A stretch of 64,000 bases of DNA, from NCBI RefSeq assembly GCF_001552595.1, contig NZ_BCRM01000004.1:20745-84744 (forward strand), in the 5' to 3' direction. The first letter of the stretch is position 1, and every line of letters begins with the position of its first letter. This DNA comes from Rhodococcus erythropolis NBRC 15567 (GTDB lineage: Bacteria > Actinomycetota > Actinomycetes > Mycobacteriales > Mycobacteriaceae). This document shows, piece after piece, positions 10,539 through 20,492 of the stretch. The translations under genes and the position numbers were made by a program. The notes under the pieces are model-generated. The model made no database searches. It saw only the letters and a list, made by a program, of their open reading frames with translations, and was not told the origin of the DNA.

Positions 10539-11018
10539 CTAGTCCATGCCGTTCTTGCGCATCTGGTCCCGCAATGCGCCCTGAACGGCTTGTGAAACCC
10601 ACGAGTTGAGGGAGACTCCGTTCTGATTGGCTGCCTCCTCGGCGCGGGCTTTGATCTGCTCCATCATCCTCAACGTCACTCGGCTGATATCGCCGCTGAC
10701 GTCGTCGAACGAGTAAGTGGAGTCCTTCTTCTCGTCGTCTGCCTTCTCGTTTCCGCCCTCGCCGCCGGTCGAATTCGTCGGGCGGACGACGTCGGTCACG
10801 ATCTCGTTGCCGTCGAGATTGACCCTGACCTCGCGGCCGTCGAGTTTGGTCCCGATCTCCTTGGCCAACTCCGTCGCCGCGGCCAACAAGACCAGGCGGA
10901 CCGAGGGTTCGATGGCGGCGGACAACGACGCCGCAATCCGGCGCGTGTGATCGTCGCCGAGTTCGGCTGCGGTGACGAGGTCATTCTGCAGCTTCGCGGT
11001 GTACTCCGAAATGTCCAT
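10539..11018 (-). CDS. Ribbon-helix-helix (Arc/HicB-like) DNA-binding protein
   Basis: A 159-residue protein in three parts: an N-terminal helical segment (about 1-80), a charged linker of about 25 residues (TGGEGGNEKADDEKKDS), and a C-terminal ribbon-helix-helix domain with strand SRVTLRM followed by helices MEQIKARAEEAANQNG and SLNSWVSQAVQGALRDQM. No toxin gene lies next to it, so it looks like a stand-alone transcription factor rather than a toxin-antitoxin partner. Its promoter contains two TGACGTCA palindromes two helical turns apart, a natural autoregulatory target. It is divergent from thyX. Confidence 0.75.
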   Translation of the reverse strand: MDISEYTAKLQNDLVTAAELGDDHTRRIAASLSAAIEPSVRLVLLAAATELAKEIGTKLDGREVRVNLDGNEIVTDVVRPTNSTGGEGGNEKADDEKKDSTYSFDDVSGDISRVTLRMMEQIKARAEEAANQNGVSLNSWVSQAVQGALRDQMRKNGMD

Positions 11019-11070
11019 GACACCAGAGTGGCGTCAAAAGTGACGTCAGTCAAGGGTGTGGTGACGTCAC
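11019..11070 (-). promoter_or_regulatory. Promoter with paired TGACGTCA operators, RHH gene/thyX intergenic
   Basis: For the minus-strand gene, TTGACT (11053-11048), a 17-base spacer and CACTCT (11030-11025) lie six bases before the ATG, implying a leaderless or nearly leaderless transcript. The palindrome TGACGTCA occurs at 11041-11048, in the spacer and touching the -35, and again at 11062-11069. The copies are 21 bp apart, so they lie on the same DNA face. Ribbon-helix-helix repressors commonly bind such paired sites cooperatively. Confidence 0.6.
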
Positions 11071-11172
11071 TCGATCTCGGGGGAGCGCAACCGCTATAGA
11101 GTTGCCCAGCACCTGAGGCGAACGGCGCCCGGGTTTCGTGCTGGTCGTTTCGTGCTTGTCGAGGAGTGGGTT

Positions 11173-12874
<1,702 letters not shown>

Positions 12875-14884
12875 ATGACCCGTCCCCCCCGACGTCGTAG
12901 TGCCAGTCGTCAAGCCGGTCCGCCTTCGCCTCCGGCTCCCGAGACGGCCGCGAAGGCCGCACCGGTAGAGGCACCAGCTGCGCCGGCGGCAGAAGCGGCC
13001 CCCGCCGCAGCCGCCCCGCCCAAGAAGGCCGCAGCAGCCAAATCTGCAGCGACCAAGTCCGCCGCCACCAAATCTGCTGCACCCAAGAAATCGACCGAAG
13101 ACAGGTCGCCACGCAAATCTGCCGGCGGCAACCGTCCGGCAGCGTCGAAGGCGGGCAACGGGCGCGGAAACAAGCGCCCCGAGAACCGTCCGGCCGTCGA
13201 TCCCACCGGTCGCCTCGGAACACCCCCGAAGGCGCCGGCATCAGGTCTGCGCATCGTCGCTCTCGGTGGCATCGGCGAAATCGGTCGCAACATGACGGTG
13301 TTCGAGCACCGCGGCAAGTTGCTGATCGTCGACTGCGGTGTGCTGTTCCCCGAGGACCAGCAGCCCGGCGTCGACCTGATCCTCCCGGACTTCCGCTACA
13401 TCGAAGACCGTATGGACGACGTCGAAGCCGTCATCTTGACTCACGGCCACGAGGATCACATCGGTGCTCTGCCGTTCTTGCTGCGCCTGCGCGCGGACAT
13501 TCCGGTCATCGGCGCGAAGTTCACTCTCGCCCTCGTTGCCGCCAAGTGCCGCGAGCATCGCCTGCGACCGAACCTCGTCGAGGTCGTCGAAGGAAACACC
13601 ACCACTCACGGCCCGTTCGACTGCGAGTACTTCGCCGTCAACCACTCGATTCCCGACGCGCTCGCGATCGCGATTCGCACCGACGCCGGAGTTGTACTGC
13701 ACACCGGTGACATCAAGCTCGATCAGCTGCCTCTCGACGGCCGCTTGACCGACCTCGCCGGTTTCTCCCGCCTGGGCGACGAGGGTGTCGACCTGTTCCT
13801 CGTGGACTCGACCAACGCCGAGGTCCCGGGATTCGTCACGCCCGAGCGTGAAATCGGGGGAGTGCTCGACAACGTCATCGGCAAGGCGAAGCAGCGCGTC
13901 ATCGTGGCATCGTTCGCCAGCCACGTGCACCGCATCCAGCAGGTCGTCGACGTTGCCGCTCGGTACAACCGTCGCATCGTCTTCGTCGGCCGCTCGATGG
14001 TCCGCAACATGCAGATCGCCCAGGATCTCGGCTACCTCACGGTGCCAGACGGACTGGTCGTCGACATCGACACCGCCGCCACCCTTCCCGACGATCGCCT
14101 GGTGCTCATTTCGACGGGTTCGCAGGGTGAGCCGTTGGCAGCGCTCTCGCGGATGGCACGCGGCGAACACCGCCAGATCAACATCCGTGCCAACGACCTG
14201 GTCGTTCTCGCATCCTCGCTGATTCCGGGTAACGAGAACTCCGTTTTTGCCGTGGTCAACGGCTTGGCCAAGCGCGGTGCCACCGTCGTGACGCAGCAGA
14301 GCGCCAAGGTTCACGTCTCGGGCCACGCGTCCGCCGGTGAGTTGCTCTACCTGTACAACGCGGTTCGGCCCACCAACGCCATGCCCGTCCACGGTGAATG
14401 GCGGCACCTGCGTGCCAACGCCGCCCTTGCCAAGGCCACCGGCGTTCCGGAAGAGCGCATCGTGCTGGCCGAGGACGGCGTCGTGGTCGACATGGTCGAC
14501 GGCCTCGCCGAGATCGTCGGACGCGTACCGGTCGGACACGTCTACGTCGACGGTCTTTCAGTCGGTGACGTCGGCGAGCCGACGCTCTCCGATCGACTCG
14601 TACTCGGTGAAGGCGGCTTCATCGCCATCACCATCGTCATCAACGAGTCGACAGGACGCGCAGTCAGCACTCCCGAGGTGTCCGGCCGCGGTTTCTCCGA
14701 CGATCCGACGGCACTCAAGGCCGCCGCGGATCTCGTGGAATCGGACCTGGCCCGATTGGCGAGCGAAGGCGTCATCGACGCTCATCGCATCGCGCAGTCC
14801 GTGCGCCGCGTCGTCGGACGCTGGGTCGCGGACAAGTACCGCCGCCGTCCGATGATCATTCCGACGGTCATCGCGGTTCCGTAG
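12875..14884 (+). CDS. rnj: Ribonuclease J
   Basis: Metallo-beta-lactamase/beta-CASP nuclease for mRNA decay and rRNA maturation. The 669 residues carry the metal motif HGHEDH (H190-H195), a later metal histidine in NHSIPDA, HTGDIKLD, and beta-CASP motifs including the conserved histidine in VHGEWRHLRANAALA. Compared with the usual length of about 555 residues there is an N-terminal extension of some 120 residues. It is rich in Ala, Pro and Lys, with SAATK repeats (about residues 57-71), and is probably disordered and RNA-binding. ATG follows the dapA stop with no gap. Confidence 0.93.
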   Translation: MTRPPRRRSASRQAGPPSPPAPETAAKAAPVEAPAAPAAEAAPAAAAPPKKAAAAKSAATKSAATKSAAPKKSTEDRSPRKSAGGNRPAASKAGNGRGNKRPENRPAVDPTGRLGTPPKAPASGLRIVALGGIGEIGRNMTVFEHRGKLLIVDCGVLFPEDQQPGVDLILPDFRYIEDRMDDVEAVILTHGHEDHIGALPFLLRLRADIPVIGAKFTLALVAAKCREHRLRPNLVEVVEGNTTTHGPFDCEYFAVNHSIPDALAIAIRTDAGVVLHTGDIKLDQLPLDGRLTDLAGFSRLGDEGVDLFLVDSTNAEVPGFVTPEREIGGVLDNVIGKAKQRVIVASFASHVHRIQQVVDVAARYNRRIVFVGRSMVRNMQIAQDLGYLTVPDGLVVDIDTAATLPDDRLVLISTGSQGEPLAALSRMARGEHRQINIRANDLVVLASSLIPGNENSVFAVVNGLAKRGATVVTQQSAKVHVSGHASAGELLYLYNAVRPTNAMPVHGEWRHLRANAALAKATGVPEERIVLAEDGVVVDMVDGLAEIVGRVPVGHVYVDGLSVGDVGEPTLSDRLVLGEGGFIAITIVINESTGRAVSTPEVSGRGFSDDPTALKAAADLVESDLARLASEGVIDAHRIAQSVRRVVGRWVADKYRRRPMIIPTVIAVP

Positions 14885-14908
14885 ATTCGGCACAGCAGGT
14901 CGCTTCCG

Positions 14909-14943
14909 CTCGAACCCGGTCCGGTTCGAGTACTTTGGCGAAG
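14909..14943 (+). promoter_or_regulatory. Inverted repeat and leaderless promoter before the DinB-fold gene
   Basis: CTCGAACC (14909-14916) and GGTTCGAG (14923-14930) form a perfect 8-bp inverted repeat with a six-base gap, directly followed by TACTTT (14931-14936), seven bases and GTG 14944. Its position just upstream of the -10 suggests an operator. It could also act as a weak terminator for rnj, although no T-run follows. Confidence 0.5.
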
Positions 14944-15567
14944 GTGACCTTCGCTCATGACGAACGACTCGCCCTGGTGGACAGCATGGTCGAGTTCGGC
15001 CCCGATGCTCCGACACTGTGTGGGGAGTGGACCAATCGTGACCTGGCAGCACATCTGATTGTCCGGGAGCGGCGTCTCGACGCCGCTCCCGGAATCATGT
15101 TGAGCCCTCTTGCCGGTCACACCGAGAGCGTTCGAAAGGCCGCAGCGGCGCGTCCGTGGGAGGAGATCCTCGACGACGTTCGGAGCGGGCCGCCGCGATG
15201 GTCGCCGATGTACTGGCTCGACGCGCAGGTCAACACCACCGAGATGTTCGTTCACCACGAAGATGTACGCCGCGCACATCTGAACTGGGCGCCGCGTCCG
15301 TTGTCGGAGGGTCGGCAGGCTCAGCTGTGGAAGTACGCACGCCAGATCGGCAAGATGGGCTACCGCAAGGCTGCTGTCGAGGTAATTTTCGAACTTCCCT
15401 CCGGCGAGAGTGCGGTCGTCCATAAATCCGGCTCTCGCAGTGTTGTCTTGCAGGGCGAACCCGCCGAGTTGCTGCTGCACGCATTCGGTCGCAACGAAGT
15501 GAAGATCGAAGCCAAAGGTGAACTGGCCGACGTCCAATCCGTGATGGCGCTCGATCGCAGTTTCTGA
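14944..15567 (+). CDS. TIGR03085-type DinB-fold/maleylpyruvate isomerase-like protein
   Basis: A protein of 207 residues with the actinobacterial MDMPI/DinB-like N-terminal domain: DERLALVDSMVEFGPDAPTLCGEWTNRDLAAHLIVRERR. Histidines in AAHL and later in MFVHHEDVRRAH are candidate metal ligands. Related proteins use mycothiol as cofactor, but the substrate here cannot be told. GTG 14944 is preferred over TTG 14935 because it sits seven bases after TACTTT. Confidence 0.75.
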   Translation: MTFAHDERLALVDSMVEFGPDAPTLCGEWTNRDLAAHLIVRERRLDAAPGIMLSPLAGHTESVRKAAAARPWEEILDDVRSGPPRWSPMYWLDAQVNTTEMFVHHEDVRRAHLNWAPRPLSEGRQAQLWKYARQIGKMGYRKAAVEVIFELPSGESAVVHKSGSRSVVLQGEPAELLLHAFGRNEVKIEAKGELADVQSVMALDRSF

Positions 15568-15678
15568 TTGCCTTTTTCTACCTGAGTGGCGCTCGAACGA
15601 CGGGTTGCGAAGATCACGTTTCGCACTCGCGACCAGTGTTGCTGGTGTTGCGGATGGTCCAGATGGGGTCGCACAGAC

Positions 15679-15691
15679 TAGCCTGAACTCC
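15679..15691 (+). promoter_or_regulatory. Leaderless promoter of ftsK
   Basis: TAGCCT (15679-15684), seven bases, then ATG 15692. No recognisable -35 element is seen. Confidence 0.6.
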
Positions 15692-18463
15692 ATGGCAGGT
15701 AAGTCGAGCGCCCGGGGATCCAGTACAAGCACGTCCACGTCCAGGGCATCGACCAGGTCGTCAGCCTCCACTCCGAGTGCGCGCACGACCGCAAAACCTC
15801 GCACCTCGCGCACCACACGGACCGTGTCGACTCCTCGGAACGTCACGACTTCGGCCAGGGCTGGTGGGCGCCCGGCCTCGGGCAAAGGCTCCAAGCCAGC
15901 GCCCAAGAAGGCCTCCGGTACGTCGTCGGCCGCGCGCCGCCCGGTATCGAAAACGTCTCAGCGGGCCAGCCCGTTGGCGGCTGTCGGCAAGGGAATCGGA
16001 GCCGGGTGGTCCCTGGCTGCCCGCGGCGTCGGCGCCACCACACGCACCGTCAGTAAGGTCGGCGAGATCGAAGCCGGCCACCGCCGCGACGGAATAGCGC
16101 TCGGCCTGATCGCATTCAGCGTCGTCATCGCCGGCGGCGTCTGGTTCAAGGCCGGTGGTCCGATCGGCGGCGGCATCGACACCCTTGTGCGCGCTATCTT
16201 CGGCGCGGCCTCGGCCGTGCTCCCCATCGTCGGCGTCGGCCTCGCGATCCTGTTGATGCGCACAGAACCGAAACCTGAGATCCGCCCCCGACTGATCATG
16301 GGATCGTTGCTGGTCGGTCTGCCGGCGCTCGGCCTCTGGCACATCATCTCGGGTTCACCGACAGACTCCACCGGTCGCTCCAACGGAGCAGGGTTCGTCG
16401 GGTACGTCGTGGGGGGCCCGCTCACCAACGGGCTCACCGTCTGGCTGTCTGCGCCGCTGCTGGTCATCGCCGCCGGATTCGGAATCCTCCTTCTGACCGG
16501 AACCACGCTGCGTGAGGTGCCGAGCAAGTTCCAGTCCTTCTTCGGTGCCTCGTATCGCTCGGACGAATACGGCGACTACGGATCCGAATTCGACGAGGAT
16601 GGCGAGCACCACTACGGCGAATCTGCTTACGATCCTTCACTGTTCGACGCCGACGGCTACCCGGTCGACACCTACGCCGAGCCACCGCTCAAGCCCGCCA
16701 AGCGGACCAGCCGACGCGCACCGATCGACAACTACCCGACGGACGAGTTCGAATCCGGCGACAAGAAGACCGAAGTACTCGGTCTGTGGAACGCCGACGA
16801 CACCGCAGTACCCGACGAGCCCGTCGTGGCTGCTGCCGCGCCCGTCGTGGAGACTCCGGCGCCGCGCCCCAAGGTGCCGGCCCGTTCCGTCCCTATCGCC
16901 AAGCCTGTGCCGAAACCCGAACCGGAGCCGGAGGAGAAGGAACACTTCGTCACCGATCGGGTCACCGACGGCGACTACAACCTCCCTCCGACGACGTTGC
17001 TGATCGAAGGGGACCCGCCCAAGCTCCGCAGTTCTGCGAACGACGCGATGATCGAAGCGATCAGCGAGGTCCTCGAACAGTTCAAGATCGACGCCGCCGT
17101 TACCGGATTCACCCGAGGCCCGACAGTGACGCGGTACGAGGTCGAACTCGGCCCAGGCGTGAAGGTCGAGAAGATCACCGCGCTCGCCCGCAACATCGCC
17201 TATGCAGTGGCTACCGACAACGTCCGTCTCCTGGCCCCCATTCCGGGTAAGTCCGCGGTGGGCATCGAGGTACCGAACTCCGACCGCGAAATGGTTCGCC
17301 TCGCCGACGTGCTGAACGCGCCGAGCACCCGACGCGATCACCATCCACTGGTGATCGGTCTGGGCAAGGACATCGAAGGTGACTTCGTCAGTGCCAACCT
17401 CGCGAAGATGCCCCACCTTCTGGTGGCAGGTTCGACCGGCTCGGGTAAGTCGAGCTTCGTGAACTCGATGCTCGTCTCGTTGCTCACCCGAGCAACGCCG
17501 GAAGAAGTACGGATGATCCTCATCGACCCGAAGATGGTCGAGCTCACGCCGTACGAAGGTATCCCGCACCTGATCACGCCGATCATCACTCAGCCGAAGA
17601 AGGCCGCGGCAGCGCTGGCCTGGTTGGTCGAGGAGATGGAACAGCGTTACCAGGACATGCAGGCCAACCGGGTGCGTCATATCGACGACTTCAACTCCAA
17701 GGTCAAGTCCGGCGAAATCACCGCCCCGCTGGGCAGCGAGCGCGTCTACCGTCCGTACCCGTACATCCTGGCAATTGTGGACGAGCTGGCCGACCTCATG
17801 ATGACCGCTCCCCGCGACGTCGAAGAAGCGATCGTCCGCATCACGCAGAAAGCCCGTGCTGCCGGTATCCACCTGGTGCTGGCAACGCAGCGCCCCTCCG
17901 TCGACGTCGTCACCGGCCTGATCAAGACCAACGTGCCGTCTCGTCTGGCGTTCGCGACGTCTTCACTGACGGACTCGCGAGTCATCCTCGATCAGCCAGG
18001 CGCCGAGAAGCTCATCGGTATGGGTGACGGCCTCTTCCTGCCCATGGGTGCGGGTAAGCCGACCCGTATGCAGGGCGCGTTCATCACCGACGAAGAAATC
18101 TCGGCGGTCGTCGACTTCGCGAAGAACCAGGCGGAGCCCGAGTACACCGAAGGTGTCACCGCGCAGAAGGCCGGGGAGAAGAAAGACGTCGACCCCGACA
18201 TCGGCGACGACATGGATGTCCTCTTGCAGGCCGTGGAATTGGTGATCACCAGCCAGTTCGGTTCGACGTCGATGCTTCAGCGCAAGCTGCGAGTCGGGTT
18301 CGCCAAGGCCGGCCGACTGATGGACCTCATGGAAAATCGTGGCGTCGTCGGACCCAGCGAGGGCTCGAAGGCCCGCGAGGTACTCATGAAGCCTGAGGAA
18401 CTCGACGGTCTGCTGTGGTCGATTCGCGGCGGCGACCCGGATGAGGCACCCGCAGACGAGTAG
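15692..18463 (+). CDS. ftsK: DNA translocase FtsK/SpoIIIE
   Basis: Septum-localised dsDNA pump that clears chromosomes and activates dimer resolution. The 923 residues begin with a basic Ser/Thr-rich segment of about 130 residues, then four membrane segments (about 150-280), an acidic/proline linker, and the motor with Walker A AGSTGSGKSSF near residue 577 and Walker B ILAIVDELADLMM. The C-terminal gamma winged helix runs from DVLLQAVELVITSQFGSTS. ATG 15692 matches the leaderless promoter; the frame upstream to 15605 is not expected to be translated. Confidence 0.95.
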   Translation: MAGKSSARGSSTSTSTSRASTRSSASTPSARTTAKPRTSRTTRTVSTPRNVTTSARAGGRPASGKGSKPAPKKASGTSSAARRPVSKTSQRASPLAAVGKGIGAGWSLAARGVGATTRTVSKVGEIEAGHRRDGIALGLIAFSVVIAGGVWFKAGGPIGGGIDTLVRAIFGAASAVLPIVGVGLAILLMRTEPKPEIRPRLIMGSLLVGLPALGLWHIISGSPTDSTGRSNGAGFVGYVVGGPLTNGLTVWLSAPLLVIAAGFGILLLTGTTLREVPSKFQSFFGASYRSDEYGDYGSEFDEDGEHHYGESAYDPSLFDADGYPVDTYAEPPLKPAKRTSRRAPIDNYPTDEFESGDKKTEVLGLWNADDTAVPDEPVVAAAAPVVETPAPRPKVPARSVPIAKPVPKPEPEPEEKEHFVTDRVTDGDYNLPPTTLLIEGDPPKLRSSANDAMIEAISEVLEQFKIDAAVTGFTRGPTVTRYEVELGPGVKVEKITALARNIAYAVATDNVRLLAPIPGKSAVGIEVPNSDREMVRLADVLNAPSTRRDHHPLVIGLGKDIEGDFVSANLAKMPHLLVAGSTGSGKSSFVNSMLVSLLTRATPEEVRMILIDPKMVELTPYEGIPHLITPIITQPKKAAAALAWLVEEMEQRYQDMQANRVRHIDDFNSKVKSGEITAPLGSERVYRPYPYILAIVDELADLMMTAPRDVEEAIVRITQKARAAGIHLVLATQRPSVDVVTGLIKTNVPSRLAFATSSLTDSRVILDQPGAEKLIGMGDGLFLPMGAGKPTRMQGAFITDEEISAVVDFAKNQAEPEYTEGVTAQKAGEKKDVDPDIGDDMDVLLQAVELVITSQFGSTSMLQRKLRVGFAKAGRLMDLMENRGVVGPSEGSKAREVLMKPEELDGLLWSIRGGDPDEAPADE

Positions 18464-18508
18464 GGACACCTCGGCGGACAAGCCGTCGACAGACGACCGG
18501 AGGAACCC

Positions 18509-19489
18509 GTGCATGTGACGCCGTTGGCTTGGGGAATCACGATCGTGGTGATCCTCGGCCTGTTCGTCTTCGACTTCTTCGCCCACGTCCGCACGCCGCA
18601 TGCGCCGACCTTCCGGGAGTCCGCGTTCTGGTCGACGGTCTACATCTCGATCGCCATCGTCTTCGGCCTCGTCGTGATGTGGATCTGGGGCACCACGTAC
18701 GGCGGTGAGTACTTCGCCGGCTATGTCACGGAAAAGGCGCTCTCGGTCGACAATCTGTTCGTCTTCGTGATCATCATGTCGACCTTCGCGGTACCACGAG
18801 AGTTCCAGCAGAAGGTATTGCTGATCGGCATCGTCCTCGCGTTGGTGATGCGCGGAATCTTCATCGGTGTCGGTGCCGCCGCCATCAACGCATACAGCTG
18901 GGTGTTCTACCTCTTCGGTGCGTTCCTGATCTACACCGCGTACACCCTGATCCGCGATCACGGGCATGAGAAGGAAGCCGAGGAGAAGCGCGACAGTCGC
19001 ATCATCTCGCTCGTGAAACGGGTGCTGCCGACTACCGAGGAATACGACGGCGACAAACTGATCACCCGGATCGACGGCAAGCGCGTCGTGACTCCGTTGT
19101 TGTTGGCGCTCATCGCAATCGGCTTTGCCGACGTGCTCTTCGCGCTCGATTCGATTCCGGCGATCTACGGTCTGACTCAGGAACCGTATCTGGTGTTCAC
19201 CGCCAACGCCTTCGCACTGATGGGCCTACGGCAGCTGTACTTCCTGATCGGCGGGTTGCTCGAACGGCTGGTCTATCTCTCGTACGGGCTCTCGATAATC
19301 TTGGCGTTCATCGGTGTGAAACTGGTACTTCACGCGTTGCACGAGAACACCCTCTCGTTCGTCAACGGAGGTGAACACGTCTCCGTGCCGGAAATCTCCA
19401 CGGCACTCTCACTCGGAGTGATCATCGGAGTATTGGCGGTGACGACGGTCGCGAGCCTGTTGAAGACTCGCGACCGGGCCGGGGAGTAG
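18509..19489 (+). CDS. TerC/Alx family integral membrane protein
   Basis: A 326-residue protein with seven to nine membrane helices and the family aspartates in FVFDFFAHV, EKALSVDNLFVFVIIM and FADVLFALDSIPAIYG. TerC/Alx proteins are implicated in metal (Mn2+) export or metal supply to secreted proteins; the original tellurite link is indirect. GTG 18509 is preceded by CCGGAGGA at good spacing. No yybP-type riboswitch fits in the 45-base gap after ftsK, so it may be read from the ftsK transcript. Confidence 0.88.
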   Translation: MHVTPLAWGITIVVILGLFVFDFFAHVRTPHAPTFRESAFWSTVYISIAIVFGLVVMWIWGTTYGGEYFAGYVTEKALSVDNLFVFVIIMSTFAVPREFQQKVLLIGIVLALVMRGIFIGVGAAAINAYSWVFYLFGAFLIYTAYTLIRDHGHEKEAEEKRDSRIISLVKRVLPTTEEYDGDKLITRIDGKRVVTPLLLALIAIGFADVLFALDSIPAIYGLTQEPYLVFTANAFALMGLRQLYFLIGGLLERLVYLSYGLSIILAFIGVKLVLHALHENTLSFVNGGEHVSVPEISTALSLGVIIGVLAVTTVASLLKTRDRAGE

Positions 19490-19499
19490 GCCGACGCTC

Positions 19500-19784
19500 T
19501 CAGGCGCTGAACTGACCCAACACCGGAACCCACTCGGTGATCCGGACCTTCTCGATCAAATCGGCGATCGCGAACGGGTCGTGGGTGAAGAGGAGTGAAA
19601 CGGTGTCGGCGTCAGCGGCGTCGACGATGATCAGCGCGCCGTTTCCATCTGCAAACGGGCCAGATGACAGAACGATCGAGCGGGAAACCAGATCCGCGAG
19701 CCAGGCGCGGTGATCGCTGCGGACTTCGTCGCGCTGAGGGGTCTTCTCGGGTGCGTAGGTGTATTCGACGAGGAACAACGACAT
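19500..19784 (-). CDS. YciI family protein
   Basis: A 94-residue ferredoxin-like dimeric fold protein starting MSLFLVEYTYAP, with the family RXXHRAWLADLV helix and SSGPFADGNGALIIVDA strand. YciI-like proteins often carry a conserved His-Asp pair near the dimer pocket; here H26-R27 and nearby Asp residues are candidates. Function is unknown. It follows argA on the same strand by 59 bases and converges on the TerC gene with a gap of only 10 bases. Confidence 0.8.
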   Translation of the reverse strand: MSLFLVEYTYAPEKTPQRDEVRSDHRAWLADLVSRSIVLSSGPFADGNGALIIVDAADADTVSLLFTHDPFAIADLIEKVRITEWVPVLGQFSA

Positions 19785-19843
19785 CGTGAACCGCTTTCGG
19801 AGGCTGGTGATCGAGACAGGTGTGTTTGAAGAGTCTGAACGGT

Positions 19844-20368
19844 TCAGAGAGTCAGGAGCATGCGAGTATTGCCGAGTGTGTTGGGTTTCACATAGCTCAG
19901 ATCGAGGAACTCGGCGACGCCGGCGTCGTAGGACCGACACATTTCCGCATAGACCTCGGCGGTGACGGGAGTGCCGTCGATCTCCGCGAATCCGTGACGG
20001 TGGAAGAACTCGGTCTCGAACGTCAAAACGAACAACCGTTCCAACTCCAATTCCTTGGCGACCTCGATGAGTTTGTCGACGACGTGGAAACCTGCGCCCT
20101 GCCCTTTCGCAGTCGGATCGACTGCTACGGTGCGGATCTCACCCAGGTCCGCCCACAGCACATGCAGTGCGCCGCAGGCGATTACCTGGTCACCCCGCTC
20201 GGCGACCCAGAACTCCTGGACTGCCTCGTACAGCGTCACGAGATTCTTCTCGAGGAGGATCTTGCCGGCGTAGATGTCGATCAGACGCTTGATTTCGGGG
20301 ATGTCCGACGTTCGCGCGCGACGCACGATCAACTGGCTCTCGGTATAGGTCGGCGCGGTCGAAGTCAT
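19844..20368 (-). CDS. argA: Amino-acid N-acetyltransferase (ArgA-like GNAT)
   Basis: A 174-residue GNAT enzyme matching the short actinobacterial N-acetylglutamate synthase (Rv2747 type), which catalyses the first step of arginine biosynthesis without the kinase-like domain. The acetyl-CoA loop is TVAVDPTAKGQGAGFHVVDKL and the later motif is LFVLTFETEFFHRHGF. ATG 20368 is supported by TAATGT seven bases upstream. It is divergent from pgsA across a compact promoter region. Confidence 0.87.
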   Translation of the reverse strand: MTSTAPTYTESQLIVRRARTSDIPEIKRLIDIYAGKILLEKNLVTLYEAVQEFWVAERGDQVIACGALHVLWADLGEIRTVAVDPTAKGQGAGFHVVDKLIEVAKELELERLFVLTFETEFFHRHGFAEIDGTPVTAEVYAEMCRSYDAGVAEFLDLSYVKPNTLGNTRMLLTL

Positions 20369-20411
20369 GTGGTGCACATTAGTCAATGGCCCTACCGATA
20401 TTCTAAGTCGC
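20369..20411. promoter_or_regulatory. Face-to-face leaderless promoters for argA and the pgsA leader ORF
   Basis: Minus strand: TAATGT (20381-20376), seven bases, ATG 20368. Plus strand: TATTCT (20399-20404), seven bases, GTG 20412. The two hexamers are exactly 17 bp apart, so each -10 occupies the -35 position of the other. RNA polymerase probably cannot bind both at once. Confidence 0.6.
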
Positions 20412-20492
20412 GTGCCTGTCCGCCCCACGCAATTCCCGCGCCGCTCGGCTGTATCCCGGGTTCGGCTCACCGCCTGTGCGGTGATCCGATGA
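20412..20492 (+). CDS. Leaderless upstream ORF of 26 codons overlapping the pgsA start
   Basis: GTG 20412 lies seven bases after TATTCT and opens a 26-codon frame rich in arginine and valine, starting VPVRPTQFPRR and ending LTACAVIR. Its TGA (20490-20492) overlaps the pgsA ATG as ATGA. pgsA has no Shine-Dalgarno sequence of its own, so ribosomes finishing this small ORF probably reinitiate on pgsA. Whether the peptide itself acts is unknown. The alternative is simply an untranslated leader. Confidence 0.55.
   Translation: MPVRPTQFPRRSAVSRVRLTACAVIR

Noticed and set aside
10539..11018. Toxin-antitoxin antitoxin
   Set aside because: The ribbon-helix-helix domain fits, but neither neighbour (SRPBCC protein, thyX) is a toxin and no small ORF lies beside it.
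13241..14539. Minus-strand open frame (432 codons) inside rnj
   Set aside because: Antisense shadow of RNase J; His/Asp-rich low-complexity translation with no motif.
18464..18508. yybP-ykoY manganese riboswitch before the TerC gene
   Set aside because: The gap is only 45 bases, too short for the aptamer, and shows no matching core.
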